A stretch of DNA of 64,000 bases from an uncultured Atopobium sp. Its GTDB lineage: Bacteria > Actinomycetota > Coriobacteriia > Coriobacteriales > Atopobiaceae. The DNA lies in NCBI GenBank assembly GCA_938036925.1, contig CALHVU010000052.1, positions 1-64,000 on the forward strand, given 5' to 3'. The stretch's first letter is position 1. Each line of letters begins with the position of its first letter. The notes under the pieces are model-generated. The model did no database searches and was not told the origin of the DNA. It worked only from the letters and a program-made list of their open reading frames with translations. Below are positions 1 to 7,536 of the stretch, piece after piece. The position numbers and the translations under genes are program-made.

Positions 1-10
1 ACCCGCATAT

Positions 11-54
11 GAACTGCCTCCCATTTCTTGGACATAAGAAATGGGAGGCAGTTC
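11..54. repeat. 44-bp interspersed palindrome, copy 1
   Basis: Perfect inverted repeat with 19-nt arms (GAACTGCCTCCCATTTCTT) around the 6-nt loop GGACAT. Three further copies lie at 15700, 41471 and 41885. Within 25 nt on the right is a GCGC-T6 tract, so it may work as part of a terminator for a gene left of the window. The left flank ACCCGCATAT reappears, inverted, beside copy 3. Confidence 0.9.
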
Positions 55-151
55 ACATTTGTCGGGCGCTTTTTTATGCCGTTTACGGGAGTGAATTTGG
101 AACAAAGTGCGTGTACTGGTAAACTATTAAAAAGTTGATGAAGGAGGTACT

Positions 152-394
152 ATGTCACTGTATCGTCATCTACGTGCTAGTTTAGGATCAGCCCATAAAA
201 TTGTGCTTGCTATCAGCACTTTTGTAATGGCAACCGTGATTCCTGTTATGGCAAAAGCTGATGTTATTGATGCGCCAAGAGTTGGTCCAGCTACTTCAAG
301 AGTTGGTCTAACCACTTCTCATGCAAGTTTGATCGCAGTCGTTGTTCTTGTGGCTGTAGTCGGATTTATCATGATTAAAAGGCGTAACAGGTAA
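152..394 (+). CDS. Small membrane protein, function unknown
   Basis: An 80-residue protein with a strong ribosome binding site (GAAGGAGG) just before the ATG. Residues about 15-37 form a hydrophobic signal-like segment ending near AKA, a plausible signal peptidase site. Residues about 58-74 form a second membrane segment followed by KRRNR, a typical stop-transfer tail. The middle stretch is short and rich in Thr/Ser/Val with a repeated RVG(P/L) motif. It lies 4 nt before the transporter gene and is probably cotranscribed with it. No family recognised; a small surface-exposed or partner subunit of the exporter are both possible. Confidence 0.7.
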   Translation: MSLYRHLRASLGSAHKIVLAISTFVMATVIPVMAKADVIDAPRVGPATSRVGLTTSHASLIAVVVLVAVVGFIMIKRRNR

Positions 395-398
395 TAAT

Positions 399-1664
399 TT
401 GCCTACAACAAAGCAAGTTCTTCCCAAAAAAGAAGTCACTACGTTTGCGTATGCGCTTTGTCACTTTGTAGTTGACTTTGCCTGCGTATCTTCGATGCTC
501 TGTGCCGTAAGCCGAGTGTTGGGAGAGTCTGGCCAAGGCTCGCTGGAAGTTATTGCACTGAGCATCCTACTGTACGACATTGTTGCCTTTACTTTGCAAT
601 TACCTGCAGGTATTGCATTGGATAAACTGGATAAGAACTCCTATGCCGCCTTACTTTCGTATGCTTTAGTGGGCGCTGGAGTTATTCTTTCGCTGGTCCC
701 TATAGCCCTTCTCGAGTGGCCTGCGATTCTTTTGCTTGCGATTGGAAACGCGCTCTTCCATAGTGCAGGTGGCCTTTGCGTACTTAACATTTCACAAAAA
801 CACGCAGGACCTTCGGGAATCTTTATTGCAACTGGTGCCATTGGAGTTTTTTTAGGTACACAAAGTGCTCAAATAGGCAGGCTTCAGATTGCATTTTCCC
901 TGCTTGTGTTGTTGTTCTTATGCGCGCTCATCACGCTTGTAGTTCAGAAGGTTAACAAGAAATACTGGAACGTTCATAACGTTTCGTATGATATTCCTAG
1001 GCTTTCGTCCAATACACTGCTTGCGATTGTGCTACTCACCCTCGTAGTGGCGCTGAGAAGCTATGTCGGCATGGTTATGGCATTTCCTTGGAAGAGCGAG
1101 ATGCTCTTACTGGTATTAAGCATCCTTGGCGTATTTGCAGGTAAAGCTCTTGGTGGAGTGGTTGCTGATCGTATTGGCTTCAGGACTACAGCTATCTCCT
1201 CGCTCATTGCTGCAGCTACTTTATTTGCGCCCTCATGGGAGATGCCGGTTATGGGCCTTCTGGGTGTATTTTTCTTCAACTTTACTATGTCCATTACGCT
1301 GGCATCTCTGGCAAATATCTTTCCTAACGCAAAAGGCACTGCGTTTGGGCTGGCTAGTTTCTCTCTAGCTGTTGGTGCGCTGCCTGCACTTTTGGGATTC
1401 CGAATTGAGCACCCATTGATGCTCTCTGCTATGAGTTTGGTCTCGGCACTTGCGTTGGGCGTAGGTCTTACGTTAGTCAAAGATTCCGTGGCTACAGGGC
1501 CATTTGGTCATGAGCGTATGTTCCAGGCGGCACAAGTTGTTGAGGCTGTAGAGGAAGATGTTCTAATCGCAGAGCCATCTGATCAGGTTGATGAGCTTGC
1601 GGTTCAAGACGAGTGTGTGGCTGAAGACTATCTTGTGGCTGAAGACAAACAAGCAGAAGGCTAA
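399..1664 (+). CDS. MFS transporter, fosmidomycin-resistance-like
   Basis: A 421-residue multi-pass membrane protein with about 11-12 hydrophobic segments, the usual size of a major facilitator. The N-terminal half carries a D-x-x-x-x-x-S motif in helix 1 and GNALFHSAGG around residues 115-125, resembling the GxxLFHPAG motif of Fsr-type exporters. The C-terminal 55 residues are an acidic, Val/Glu-rich cytoplasmic tail absent from typical members. The start is TTG, 4 nt after the preceding stop, so translation is probably coupled. Substrate cannot be told from sequence; drug or metabolite efflux is an inference from the family. Confidence 0.7.
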   Translation: MPTTKQVLPKKEVTTFAYALCHFVVDFACVSSMLCAVSRVLGESGQGSLEVIALSILLYDIVAFTLQLPAGIALDKLDKNSYAALLSYALVGAGVILSLVPIALLEWPAILLLAIGNALFHSAGGLCVLNISQKHAGPSGIFIATGAIGVFLGTQSAQIGRLQIAFSLLVLLFLCALITLVVQKVNKKYWNVHNVSYDIPRLSSNTLLAIVLLTLVVALRSYVGMVMAFPWKSEMLLLVLSILGVFAGKALGGVVADRIGFRTTAISSLIAAATLFAPSWEMPVMGLLGVFFFNFTMSITLASLANIFPNAKGTAFGLASFSLAVGALPALLGFRIEHPLMLSAMSLVSALALGVGLTLVKDSVATGPFGHERMFQAAQVVEAVEEDVLIAEPSDQVDELAVQDECVAEDYLVAEDKQAEG

Positions 1665-1668
1665 TGGC

Positions 1669-2046
1669 ATGGACGACCAAATATTTTTGTTGCCGTATTT
1701 GATTACCATTATTCCAATATTTGCGTTTTGTCTGATTCTGACTATTACTGTTGAGCTTATTGTCGCAAAATCGCTGGGCGTTAAAGACAATCAAGCGCTG
1801 TTGATTGTTGTTGCTGCTCAAGTGCTTACTAATCCAATTGCCGTTTTTATCACAAGCGCCCTTGTTGATGTGGTTGCTAACGACGTTCAGTACTGGGCGT
1901 GCGTCATAACTGTTGAGCTGGTTGTTATTGCTGTCGAAGGTCTCATTTACAAGGTAAAAAGAGTAAGCAACACCCCATGGACTCTTTCAATCTTGGCCAA
2001 CCTTGCGTCAGTAACCGTAGGTATTCTCGTTCAAACACTTATATAA
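1669..2046 (+). CDS. Small integral membrane protein
   Basis: 125 residues from the ATG at 1669, chosen because AGAAGG lies 9 nt upstream and because a longer frame would run through the previous gene. Three or four hydrophobic helices cover nearly the whole chain, with a single basic loop (KVKRVS) before the last helix. It follows the MFS gene by 4 nt, third in a likely operon. No family recognised; similar small proteins of the ECF/YwiC kind exist, but I see no diagnostic motif. Confidence 0.65.
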   Translation: MDDQIFLLPYLITIIPIFAFCLILTITVELIVAKSLGVKDNQALLIVVAAQVLTNPIAVFITSALVDVVANDVQYWACVITVELVVIAVEGLIYKVKRVSNTPWTLSILANLASVTVGILVQTLI

Positions 2047-2049
2047 AAA

Positions 2050-2090
2050 TTTGGCGAGAAACCCTTTGAATAGAAGGGGTTTCTCGCCAA
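2050..2090. terminator. Bidirectional terminator made from two GGCGAGAAACCC motifs
   Basis: TTGGCGAGAAACCCTT is followed after 7 nt by its near-perfect reverse complement AAGGGGTTTCTCGCCAA. It sits between convergent genes and is the clearest case where the overrepresented GGCGAGAA motif forms an inverted pair, as uptake sequences do in Neisseria and Haemophilus. Confidence 0.85.
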
Positions 2091-2117
2091 ACTTGGGTGA
2101 TTATTTGAGTTGAAGCC

Positions 2118-2258
2118 TTAATGAACCATCGCAATAAGAAGAGCTCCGACCATAAGACCAATGGATGTTCTGAGAGCCGCTGAGGCTTGCCTGTGCAAGA
2201 GCTTTTGCGCGCGGGTTGCGTGCGTGAGCTGGGCTTCTGAAGTGTTGAGTGTACGCAT
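2118..2258 (-). CDS. 46-residue small membrane protein at end of metal-transport operon
   Basis: Short open frame with an excellent ribosome binding site (AAAGGAGGA) overlapping the end of the permease gene, only 13 nt after the permease stop codon. The first 27 residues are polar with several His and Gln; residues about 31-44 (SIGLMVGALLIAMV) form one membrane helix at the C-terminus, ending in a His. Position and signal suggest a small accessory subunit of the metal transporter, comparable in logic to other small transporter-associated proteins. That role is inference; no homologue is recognised. Confidence 0.6.
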   Translation of the reverse strand: MRTLNTSEAQLTHATRAQKLLHRQASAALRTSIGLMVGALLIAMVH

Positions 2259-2271
2259 TGGTCCTCCTTTC

Positions 2272-3108
2272 TTAGTTCTTGTCTAGTATATGCATAAAAG
2301 TAAGCTTTGGTAAACTCTTTAGTATAAAAATGATACAAAAAACCACGCCGAGGGTGAGTCCAATCATTCCTCCAGAAGAGGCATCTAAGTAATAACTGCC
2401 TGTTATTCCAATCAAAACGCTAATCGTGGCAATAAGCGGAGAAATCCAGAGCATATGCCGCATCTGATTGGTAAGAAGCCTTGCGCAGGCACCCGGAACA
2501 ATAAGCAGCGAGACTGACAAAATGACGCCAACTGCCTGGAGCGATATGACAATTGCGAGGGCTAGGGCAACAAGCAAGAATGAAGTGAGTGTTTTAGTAG
2601 AAAGACCGATTGCTTGAACCTGCGTTGGATCAAATGAAAGCAAGGTCAGGTCCTTGTTTTTAAGGATGAGCAGGATTGCAATGGGAAGGCCAATACAAAG
2701 AACTTGCAGCATGTCGGGAGTAGTGACCCCCAAAAGGTTTCCAAAGAGTATGTGTGAGAGGTTAATTTGGCTTGGAACCTTGGATATGAGAACTGTTCCT
2801 AGTGCAAAAAACGTTGTAAATACAATGCCGATAGCAGTATCGGGGCGCACAATTTGGCTCTTTTTGACTTGTCCGACCAACACCACGGTAATGAGAGCAA
2901 ATACCAGTGCTCCTACCAGATAGGGAAGCCCCAGCAGGTGAGCAATGACCACGCCCGGGAGAATAGAATGCGAGATGGCGTCGCCCATAAGCGACCAACC
3001 CATATGCGTAATCCAGCAGCTTAAAAGTCCGCAGACTATGGCGGTTGCAATTCCGGTGATGAGGGCTCGCTGCATGAATGCGTATTGGAGAATGTCTACC
3101 TCAGGCAT
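2272..3108 (-). CDS. Metal ABC transporter permease (Mn/Zn type, ZnuB/MntB family)
   Basis: 278 residues from the ATG at 3108 (MPEVDILQYAF); this start overlaps the ATPase stop by 8 nt, normal for these operons. Family features are visible: ALITGIATAIVCGLLSCWITH near the N-terminus, the DAISHSILPGVV motif around residues 46-57, and about eight hydrophobic helices. ABC-3 family permeases form a homodimeric channel for Mn2+, Zn2+ or Fe2+. The specificity follows from the binding protein in the same operon, whose ligands point to Mn/Zn. Confidence 0.93.
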   Translation of the reverse strand: MPEVDILQYAFMQRALITGIATAIVCGLLSCWITHMGWSLMGDAISHSILPGVVIAHLLGLPYLVGALVFALITVVLVGQVKKSQIVRPDTAIGIVFTTFFALGTVLISKVPSQINLSHILFGNLLGVTTPDMLQVLCIGLPIAILLILKNKDLTLLSFDPTQVQAIGLSTKTLTSFLLVALALAIVISLQAVGVILSVSLLIVPGACARLLTNQMRHMLWISPLIATISVLIGITGSYYLDASSGGMIGLTLGVVFCIIFILKSLPKLTFMHILDKN

Positions 3109-3853
3109 GGAGCACCTCCTCAATGTGGGTATCTTCGGAAATACCAAGGTTCTGCAGGAGGGCATCTCCAGAAAGAATTTCTTTTGAAGAGCCCTGTGCG
3201 GTTATGGTTTTATTGATGACCAGGCAGAGCGGGAATTTTTGCTGAGCCAAATTGATGTCGTGAATTGAAACGAGCAATGTTTTGCCTTCTTTGCTGAGGT
3301 TATTGAGCTGTTCGGTGATGATAGCCTCAGAGCGAGCGTCTACTCCCGCAAACGGTTCGTCGAGAAATACCAGCTCAGCAGCTTGCGCTATTCCGCGTGC
3401 CACAAAAACACGCTTTCTTTGTCCGCCCGAGAGTTGGGCAAGTGGACGATCTGCAAGGTCGGCCAGGTTAACGCGTTCAAGCGCCTGGGCAACCAGCTCT
3501 TTGTCCTGAGCGGAAGGTATGCGCATCCAACCCTGATGAACATATCTTCCCTGCATAACAACGTCTTTTACGAGCAGCGGAAACGTCGCGTCAATTGCCT
3601 CCGTTTGAGGAACGTAGGCTACTTTGCCCTGCTTGCGCGCCTGTGAAAGAGGTTGCTGACCCCAAGTAAGTGAACCCTCCCATGCGATGGTGTCCATCAG
3701 TGCTTTGAAGAGCGTAGATTTTCCGGCGCCATTGACGCCTACAAGTGCGCAAAGATCTCCTGTTGAGAGCGAGAAATTCACGTCATAAATGACGGGTTTC
3801 TCGCGGTCTTTTTTCTCGTACCAGGCGCAAAGTTGCGAAACACAAAGATTCAT
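3101..3853 (-). CDS. Metal ABC transporter ATP-binding protein
   Basis: 250 residues from the ATG at 3853. Walker A GVNGAGKST (about 39-47), the Q-loop in YVPQTE, signature LSGGQRKRV, Walker B LVFLDEPFAGVD and the switch His in SIHD are all intact, so it should be active. The chain matches the ZnuC/MntA/TroB class. It is placed between the binding protein (7 nt upstream) and the permease (8 nt overlap), giving a compact three-gene import operon plus the 46-codon gene. Confidence 0.94.
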   Translation of the reverse strand: MNLCVSQLCAWYEKKDREKPVIYDVNFSLSTGDLCALVGVNGAGKSTLFKALMDTIAWEGSLTWGQQPLSQARKQGKVAYVPQTEAIDATFPLLVKDVVMQGRYVHQGWMRIPSAQDKELVAQALERVNLADLADRPLAQLSGGQRKRVFVARGIAQAAELVFLDEPFAGVDARSEAIITEQLNNLSKEGKTLLVSIHDINLAQQKFPLCLVINKTITAQGSSKEILSGDALLQNLGISEDTHIEEVLHA

Positions 3854-3860
3854 CGAACAA

Positions 3861-4883
3861 TTACCTTCCCATGAGACCAGATACGATTGCGTCTGCGTCG
3901 TGTTGCAGCAGGTCAAGATAGGTGGGCACGGGGCCGTCAGCTTCCGAGAGGGAGTCTACGTACAAGATGTTCTTCTCGTCAGTCTTGAGGACAGCACCCG
4001 TCTCGTCGGCTACCTGCTGCATTGCCTTAGGACTGACCGTTGACTCACAGAACACCGCAGGAATTTGCTGCGCCTTTACAGTTTCGACGACTTTGGCAAT
4101 CTGCTGCGGAGTGCCTTCATCAGCGGCGTTAACGGCCCAGAGGTAGAGTTCCTTCATGTTGGTGTCGCGGCACAGGTACGAGAACGCTCCCTCGCAGGTC
4201 ACAAGCGTGCGCTGGCTCTCTGGCAGAGTGCTAAGCTCCTCAATCAGGTGAGAGGAGATGTTGTCGAGCTCCTTTTTGTATGCGTTGCCGTTGGCCTCGA
4301 AGTCCTTGGCGTGGTCAGGGACAAGGTTGCTTAGCGCGCGGACGATATTCTCGACGTAGATTTTGCCATTTGCGGGCGACATCCACGCATGCGGATTGGC
4401 CTGACCCTGGTAGTCACCCTCTGCGATGGGGATGGCGGTGATGCCTTCGCTGAGGTCAGCGCGCTGAGCAGGCGAGTCGTCGACGAAGCGCTCAAACCAG
4501 CGCTCAAGACCCAGGCCGTTGTTGAGGATGAGCTGGGCTTTCTGTGCGCGCTTGAGGTCGTCGGGTGTTGGCTCGTAGTCGTGGATCTCGGCGCCGGCCT
4601 TGGTGATGGACTCTACCTGGCAGAACTCTCCCGCAACGCGAGAAGCCATGTCTTGGATGACGGTAAAAGTGGTCAAAACAAGGGGAGCCGAGGAGTTTGG
4701 GTTTTGCGCGGTGCTTGAGCTGGTAGCAGAATCGCGTGGGCCACACGCGGCGAGAGAAGCGATGGCTGCTGCGGAACTTGCGCCGAGCAAGGTGAGCACT
4801 GACCTGCGGGATAGGAGAGGGTTGCAGGTGAGGCGCGATTGTGGGTTTGCGACTGTCGAGATATGCGTGCAGCGATGTTTCAT
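3861..4883 (-). CDS. Metal-binding lipoprotein (TroA/PsaA family)
   Basis: 340 residues from ATG 4883, preceded by GAAGGAAG. The leader carries SRRSVLTLLG, a twin-arginine-like motif, followed by a hydrophobic run and lipobox LAAC, so it is probably a lipoprotein exported by Tat or Sec. Metal ligands of the cluster A-I family are visible in order: His in HDYEPTPDDL, His in NPHAWMSP, Glu in CEGAFSYL and Asp in LYVDSLSE. This His-His-Glu-Asp set matches PsaA-type Mn/Zn binding rather than the His-rich ZnuA type; no His-rich loop is present. First gene of the uptake operon. Confidence 0.93.
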   Translation of the reverse strand: MKHRCTHISTVANPQSRLTCNPLLSRRSVLTLLGASSAAAIASLAACGPRDSATSSSTAQNPNSSAPLVLTTFTVIQDMASRVAGEFCQVESITKAGAEIHDYEPTPDDLKRAQKAQLILNNGLGLERWFERFVDDSPAQRADLSEGITAIPIAEGDYQGQANPHAWMSPANGKIYVENIVRALSNLVPDHAKDFEANGNAYKKELDNISSHLIEELSTLPESQRTLVTCEGAFSYLCRDTNMKELYLWAVNAADEGTPQQIAKVVETVKAQQIPAVFCESTVSPKAMQQVADETGAVLKTDEKNILYVDSLSEADGPVPTYLDLLQHDADAIVSGLMGR

Positions 4884-5012
4884 AGCGACTTCCTTCAAAG
4901 AGTTGAGAGCAGGTAGTTACGGGACTGAAAGCAAGAAACTGATAGCGTGAAGCCAAGAGTTAGGAGTTTTGGAGCTACGAGCTCAACGGGTTTCTCTCCC
5001 TATTGTATTCCT

Positions 5013-5036
5013 AAAAGTTAGCTTTGTCTAACTTTT
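5013..5036. promoter_or_regulatory. Candidate metalloregulator operator of the Mn/Zn uptake operon
   Basis: Perfect inverted repeat AAAAGTTAG-N6-CTAACTTTT, 130 bp upstream of the binding-protein gene. The TTAG...CTAA halves resemble sites of the DtxR/MntR family. Regulator identity is inferred; no such gene lies in the window. Confidence 0.5.
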
Positions 5037-5170
5037 GAAATTTACGAGGAAAGAAAAAGGGTTAGATTTGCAGACAAATGTCCAAAAGATTGAACATGAA
5101 ATTTAATGTGTCATTTATGTCGCATTTTAAGCAAATTATTTTCCTTTGGCTTATTTACCATAGGATTTGT

Positions 5171-5231
5171 GAAACAAAAATAATTTTTCTATAGCAAATT
5201 ATGTGAATATGGCTAGAATTTATTTTGTTTC
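5171..5231. promoter_or_regulatory. Possible operator pair upstream of the KDG cassette
   Basis: GAAACAAAAATAA at 5171 is mirrored by TTATTTTGTTTC at 5220, with the second half ending 34 bp before the start codon. GAAAC half sites recall KdgR-type operators, but the spacing is long and the sequence AT-rich, so this is tentative. The surrounding 5037-5265 stretch is AT-rich with no other gene. Confidence 0.25.
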
Positions 5232-5265
5232 CTAATGGTTTGTGCTCGTTAAAAAAGGAGAGAGC

Positions 5266-6018
5266 ATGGCATTCGATTTTACAGGTAAGCTGGTTCTGGT
5301 TACAGGCGGAAGCGCTGGTATTGGCGCTGAGATCTCCAAGGGTATTGTTGCTGGAGGTGGACATGTAATCGTTTGCTCTCGTCACGAGGACACTGGCCGC
5401 AAGTTTGTCGAGGAGCTCGGCGAGGGTAACTTCTTCTACACAATGGACATTGCAGATGCCGAGGGCGTCAAGAAGACCGTTGCTCAGATTCTTGAGGAGT
5501 GCGGCGACGTCAACGTTCTTATCAACTGCGCTGGTCGCATCAGCTCCGTTCCTTTCACCGAGGTTGACGACAAAGAGTGGAACAACACTATCAACACCAA
5601 CCTCACCGGTACCTACAACGTAACTCACGCTCTCTGGCAGCACTTCATTGATCGTGGTGGCGCTCGCATTGTCAACGTTTCTTCCGTTGCAGGCAAGATT
5701 GGCGGCGGCCTGCTTGGCACCGTTGCTTACGCTGCTTCCAAGGCTGGTGTTAACGGATTCACCAAGGCTATCGCTAAAGAGGGCGGTAAGTACGGCATCT
5801 CTTGTAACGCTGTCTGCCCATCCTTCACCATTACTGGTATGACCACTGCACTTTCCAACGATCCTGAGAAGTACAACAAGGTCATCAGCATCATTCCTTT
5901 GGGCCGTCCTGCTCAGCCATCTGAGCCAGCTCAGATGATTCTGTTCTTTGCTTCCGACGCTGCTAGCTTCGTCAACGGTGAGATTGGCGACTGCGACGGC
6001 GGCATCGTAATGGACTAG
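5266..6018 (+). CDS. SDR dehydrogenase, probably 2-dehydro-3-deoxy-D-gluconate 5-dehydrogenase type
   Basis: 250 residues from ATG 5266, with AAAAAGGAGAG upstream. Classical SDR: cofactor motif TGGSAGIG (13-20), NCAG near residue 86, catalytic Ser in NVSSVAG, and YAASK carrying the Tyr and Lys. Length and pattern fit KduD/FabG-like enzymes using NAD(P). It is cotranscribed with a KDG permease 9 nt downstream, so oxidation of deoxy-ketogluconate or a related uronate breakdown product is likely. Substrate is inferred from the neighbour only; codon use is strongly biased to GCT/GTT/AAC, suggesting high expression. Confidence 0.8.
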   Translation: MAFDFTGKLVLVTGGSAGIGAEISKGIVAGGGHVIVCSRHEDTGRKFVEELGEGNFFYTMDIADAEGVKKTVAQILEECGDVNVLINCAGRISSVPFTEVDDKEWNNTINTNLTGTYNVTHALWQHFIDRGGARIVNVSSVAGKIGGGLLGTVAYAASKAGVNGFTKAIAKEGGKYGISCNAVCPSFTITGMTTALSNDPEKYNKVISIIPLGRPAQPSEPAQMILFFASDAASFVNGEIGDCDGGIVMD

Positions 6019-6027
6019 GTGGAGTAC

Positions 6028-7023
6028 ATGGCTGAAAAAGAACCAATCTCCATCCAGCACCCATTTAAGGCTCTGGGCCGCATTCCAGGTGCAAACATCC
6101 TGGTACCACTGCTTCTTGGCGTTTTCATGAACACAGTTTTTCCAGACGTTTTTCCAACGCTTGGTAGCTTTACTGCCGCAATGACCGTTAAGGGTACTGC
6201 TGCTCTGGTTGGCGCTTTCATGTTATGTGTTGGTGCAACAATTTCGTTCAAGAGCGCACCTAAGGCTGCACTTCGCGGTGCAATCATCATTATTTCTAAG
6301 GTAATCTTCTGCGTTGCTCTTGGTCTGGCCGTTTTGTTCTTCTTGAACGACAACCTGCTTGGCCTGTCTTCTATGGTTATCCTTGCTGCTTGCTCTGGTG
6401 CAAACAACTCCATGTATGCAGGCCTGATGGCTGATTATGGCAACGAGTATGAGCAGGGTGCAGTTGCAATTACTACGCTGGTAGTTGGCCCTCCAGTTAC
6501 CATGCTTGCTCTTGGTGCAACTGGTCAGTCTCCAATTAACTGGTCTTTGCTTGGTGCGGTTCTGCCAATTATTATTGGTATTCTGCTTGGCAACTTCTTC
6601 CCATCCATGAAGAAGATGCTGACCAGCGCGCTGCCAGCTATTATTGTAATGACCTTCTTTGCTATGGGAACTACTATGAAGTTTGATTCCCTCATCATGG
6701 CTGGTCCTGCAGGCATTCTGCTTGGTGTTATCTGCTCCGTTTGCGGTGGCTTTATCAACTACTTTGTTGATCGTGCAACTGGCGGAAGTGGTATTGCTGG
6801 TGTTGCTATTTCTTCCTGTGCAGGTGCAAATGCACTTACACCTGCTGCTATGGCAGAGGCTAACCCAGCCCTGTATGGCGGTGCTGTTCTTGCAACAGCA
6901 AACGCACAGGTAGCAGCTGCAGTTATCGTTACTGCAATCCTGACACCACTGATTACTGGTTATGTCGCTGAGCACTTTGCTAAGAAAGACAACACTTCAG
7001 AGAAAGTTGTTGAGGCTGCTTAA
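6028..7023 (+). CDS. kdgT: 2-keto-3-deoxygluconate permease
   Basis: 331 residues starting at ATG 6028 (AGGTGGAG upstream). Ten or so hydrophobic segments and the family signatures PFKALGRIPGANILVPLLLG at the N-terminus, CSGANNSMYAGL in the middle and SSCAGANALTPAAMA near the end identify the KdgT family, which imports KDG from pectin and uronate breakdown by proton symport. It follows the SDR gene directly and ends at a strong terminator, so the two form one transcription unit for scavenging uronate-derived acids. No KDG kinase or aldolase is in the window. Confidence 0.92.
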   Translation: MAEKEPISIQHPFKALGRIPGANILVPLLLGVFMNTVFPDVFPTLGSFTAAMTVKGTAALVGAFMLCVGATISFKSAPKAALRGAIIIISKVIFCVALGLAVLFFLNDNLLGLSSMVILAACSGANNSMYAGLMADYGNEYEQGAVAITTLVVGPPVTMLALGATGQSPINWSLLGAVLPIIIGILLGNFFPSMKKMLTSALPAIIVMTFFAMGTTMKFDSLIMAGPAGILLGVICSVCGGFINYFVDRATGGSGIAGVAISSCAGANALTPAAMAEANPALYGGAVLATANAQVAAAVIVTAILTPLITGYVAEHFAKKDNTSEKVVEAA

Positions 7024-7044
7024 CAAGTTCTACAGTTCAAGCAC

Positions 7045-7078
7045 AAAATCCCAGCACCTAGCGGTGCTGGGATTTTTT
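7045..7078 (+). terminator. Terminator of the KDG cassette
   Basis: AAATCCCAGCACC, loop TAGC, GGTGCTGGGATTTTTT: perfect 13-bp stem with T-run, 20 nt after the kdgT stop. Confidence 0.95.
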
Positions 7079-7197
7079 GTGCTGCGAAGCAGCACTGGTT
7101 TCGCGCAAGAGTTGCTCGAAGAATGGCAATAGACGGCTGATAGGGGGGGCGGTGGATGCAGAGATCCTTCGCGAATCACTCGAATAAGTCTCCAAGT

Positions 7198-7344
7198 GGT
7201 AAAAAATGCGTTTAGTTGGAGATTTCATTTTTCTGCATACAGTGTTTGCCCAGATAAAAGTTTTTGAGGAGGTAAAAAATCGTCTTAGTTGGAGATAAAA
7301 CGTCTAATTTTTAATTTTCATTTCCAACTAAACGGCTTTTTTAC
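7198..7344. repeat. Direct-direct-inverted element (type E)
   Basis: GGTAAAAAATGCGTTTAGTT at 7198 and GGTAAAAAATCGTCTTAGTT at 7271 are direct copies, both continuing GGAGAT. At 7320-7344 lies the inverted copy, ending in TTTTTTACC. Either direct copy can pair with the inverted one. The layout resembles the elements at 31449, 41752, 55647 and 55806, but the sequence is different. The rest of 7079-7536 holds no gene. Confidence 0.7.
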
Positions 7345-7418
7345 CTTTTTCGGCACATAATTTTGAGCTCAAAAATTACGTATTCACAGGAATGCATTTT
7401 ATGACATGATTATGCAAA

Positions 7419-7447
7419 AGGGGTCAGAACAAAACGTTCTGACCCCT
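7419..7447 (-). terminator. Terminator of the AraC-family gene
   Basis: Perfect 12-bp stem AGGGGTCAGAAC / GTTCTGACCCCT with a 5-nt loop. Read on the minus strand it is followed by TTTGC, and it lies 90 nt past the regulator stop. Confidence 0.75.
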
Positions 7448-7536
7448 CGAGTTGCAATAAAACTTGCGATCAGCTTTGCCATAAGTAATTGGGTGCGTAA
7501 TTTCTACATGCAGTAACTGGCAATATCAAGCAGCAG

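Noticed and set aside
5155..6060. 301-codon frame antisense to the SDR gene
   Set aside because: Shadow of a gene with strongly biased codons; the sense strand has clear catalytic motifs.
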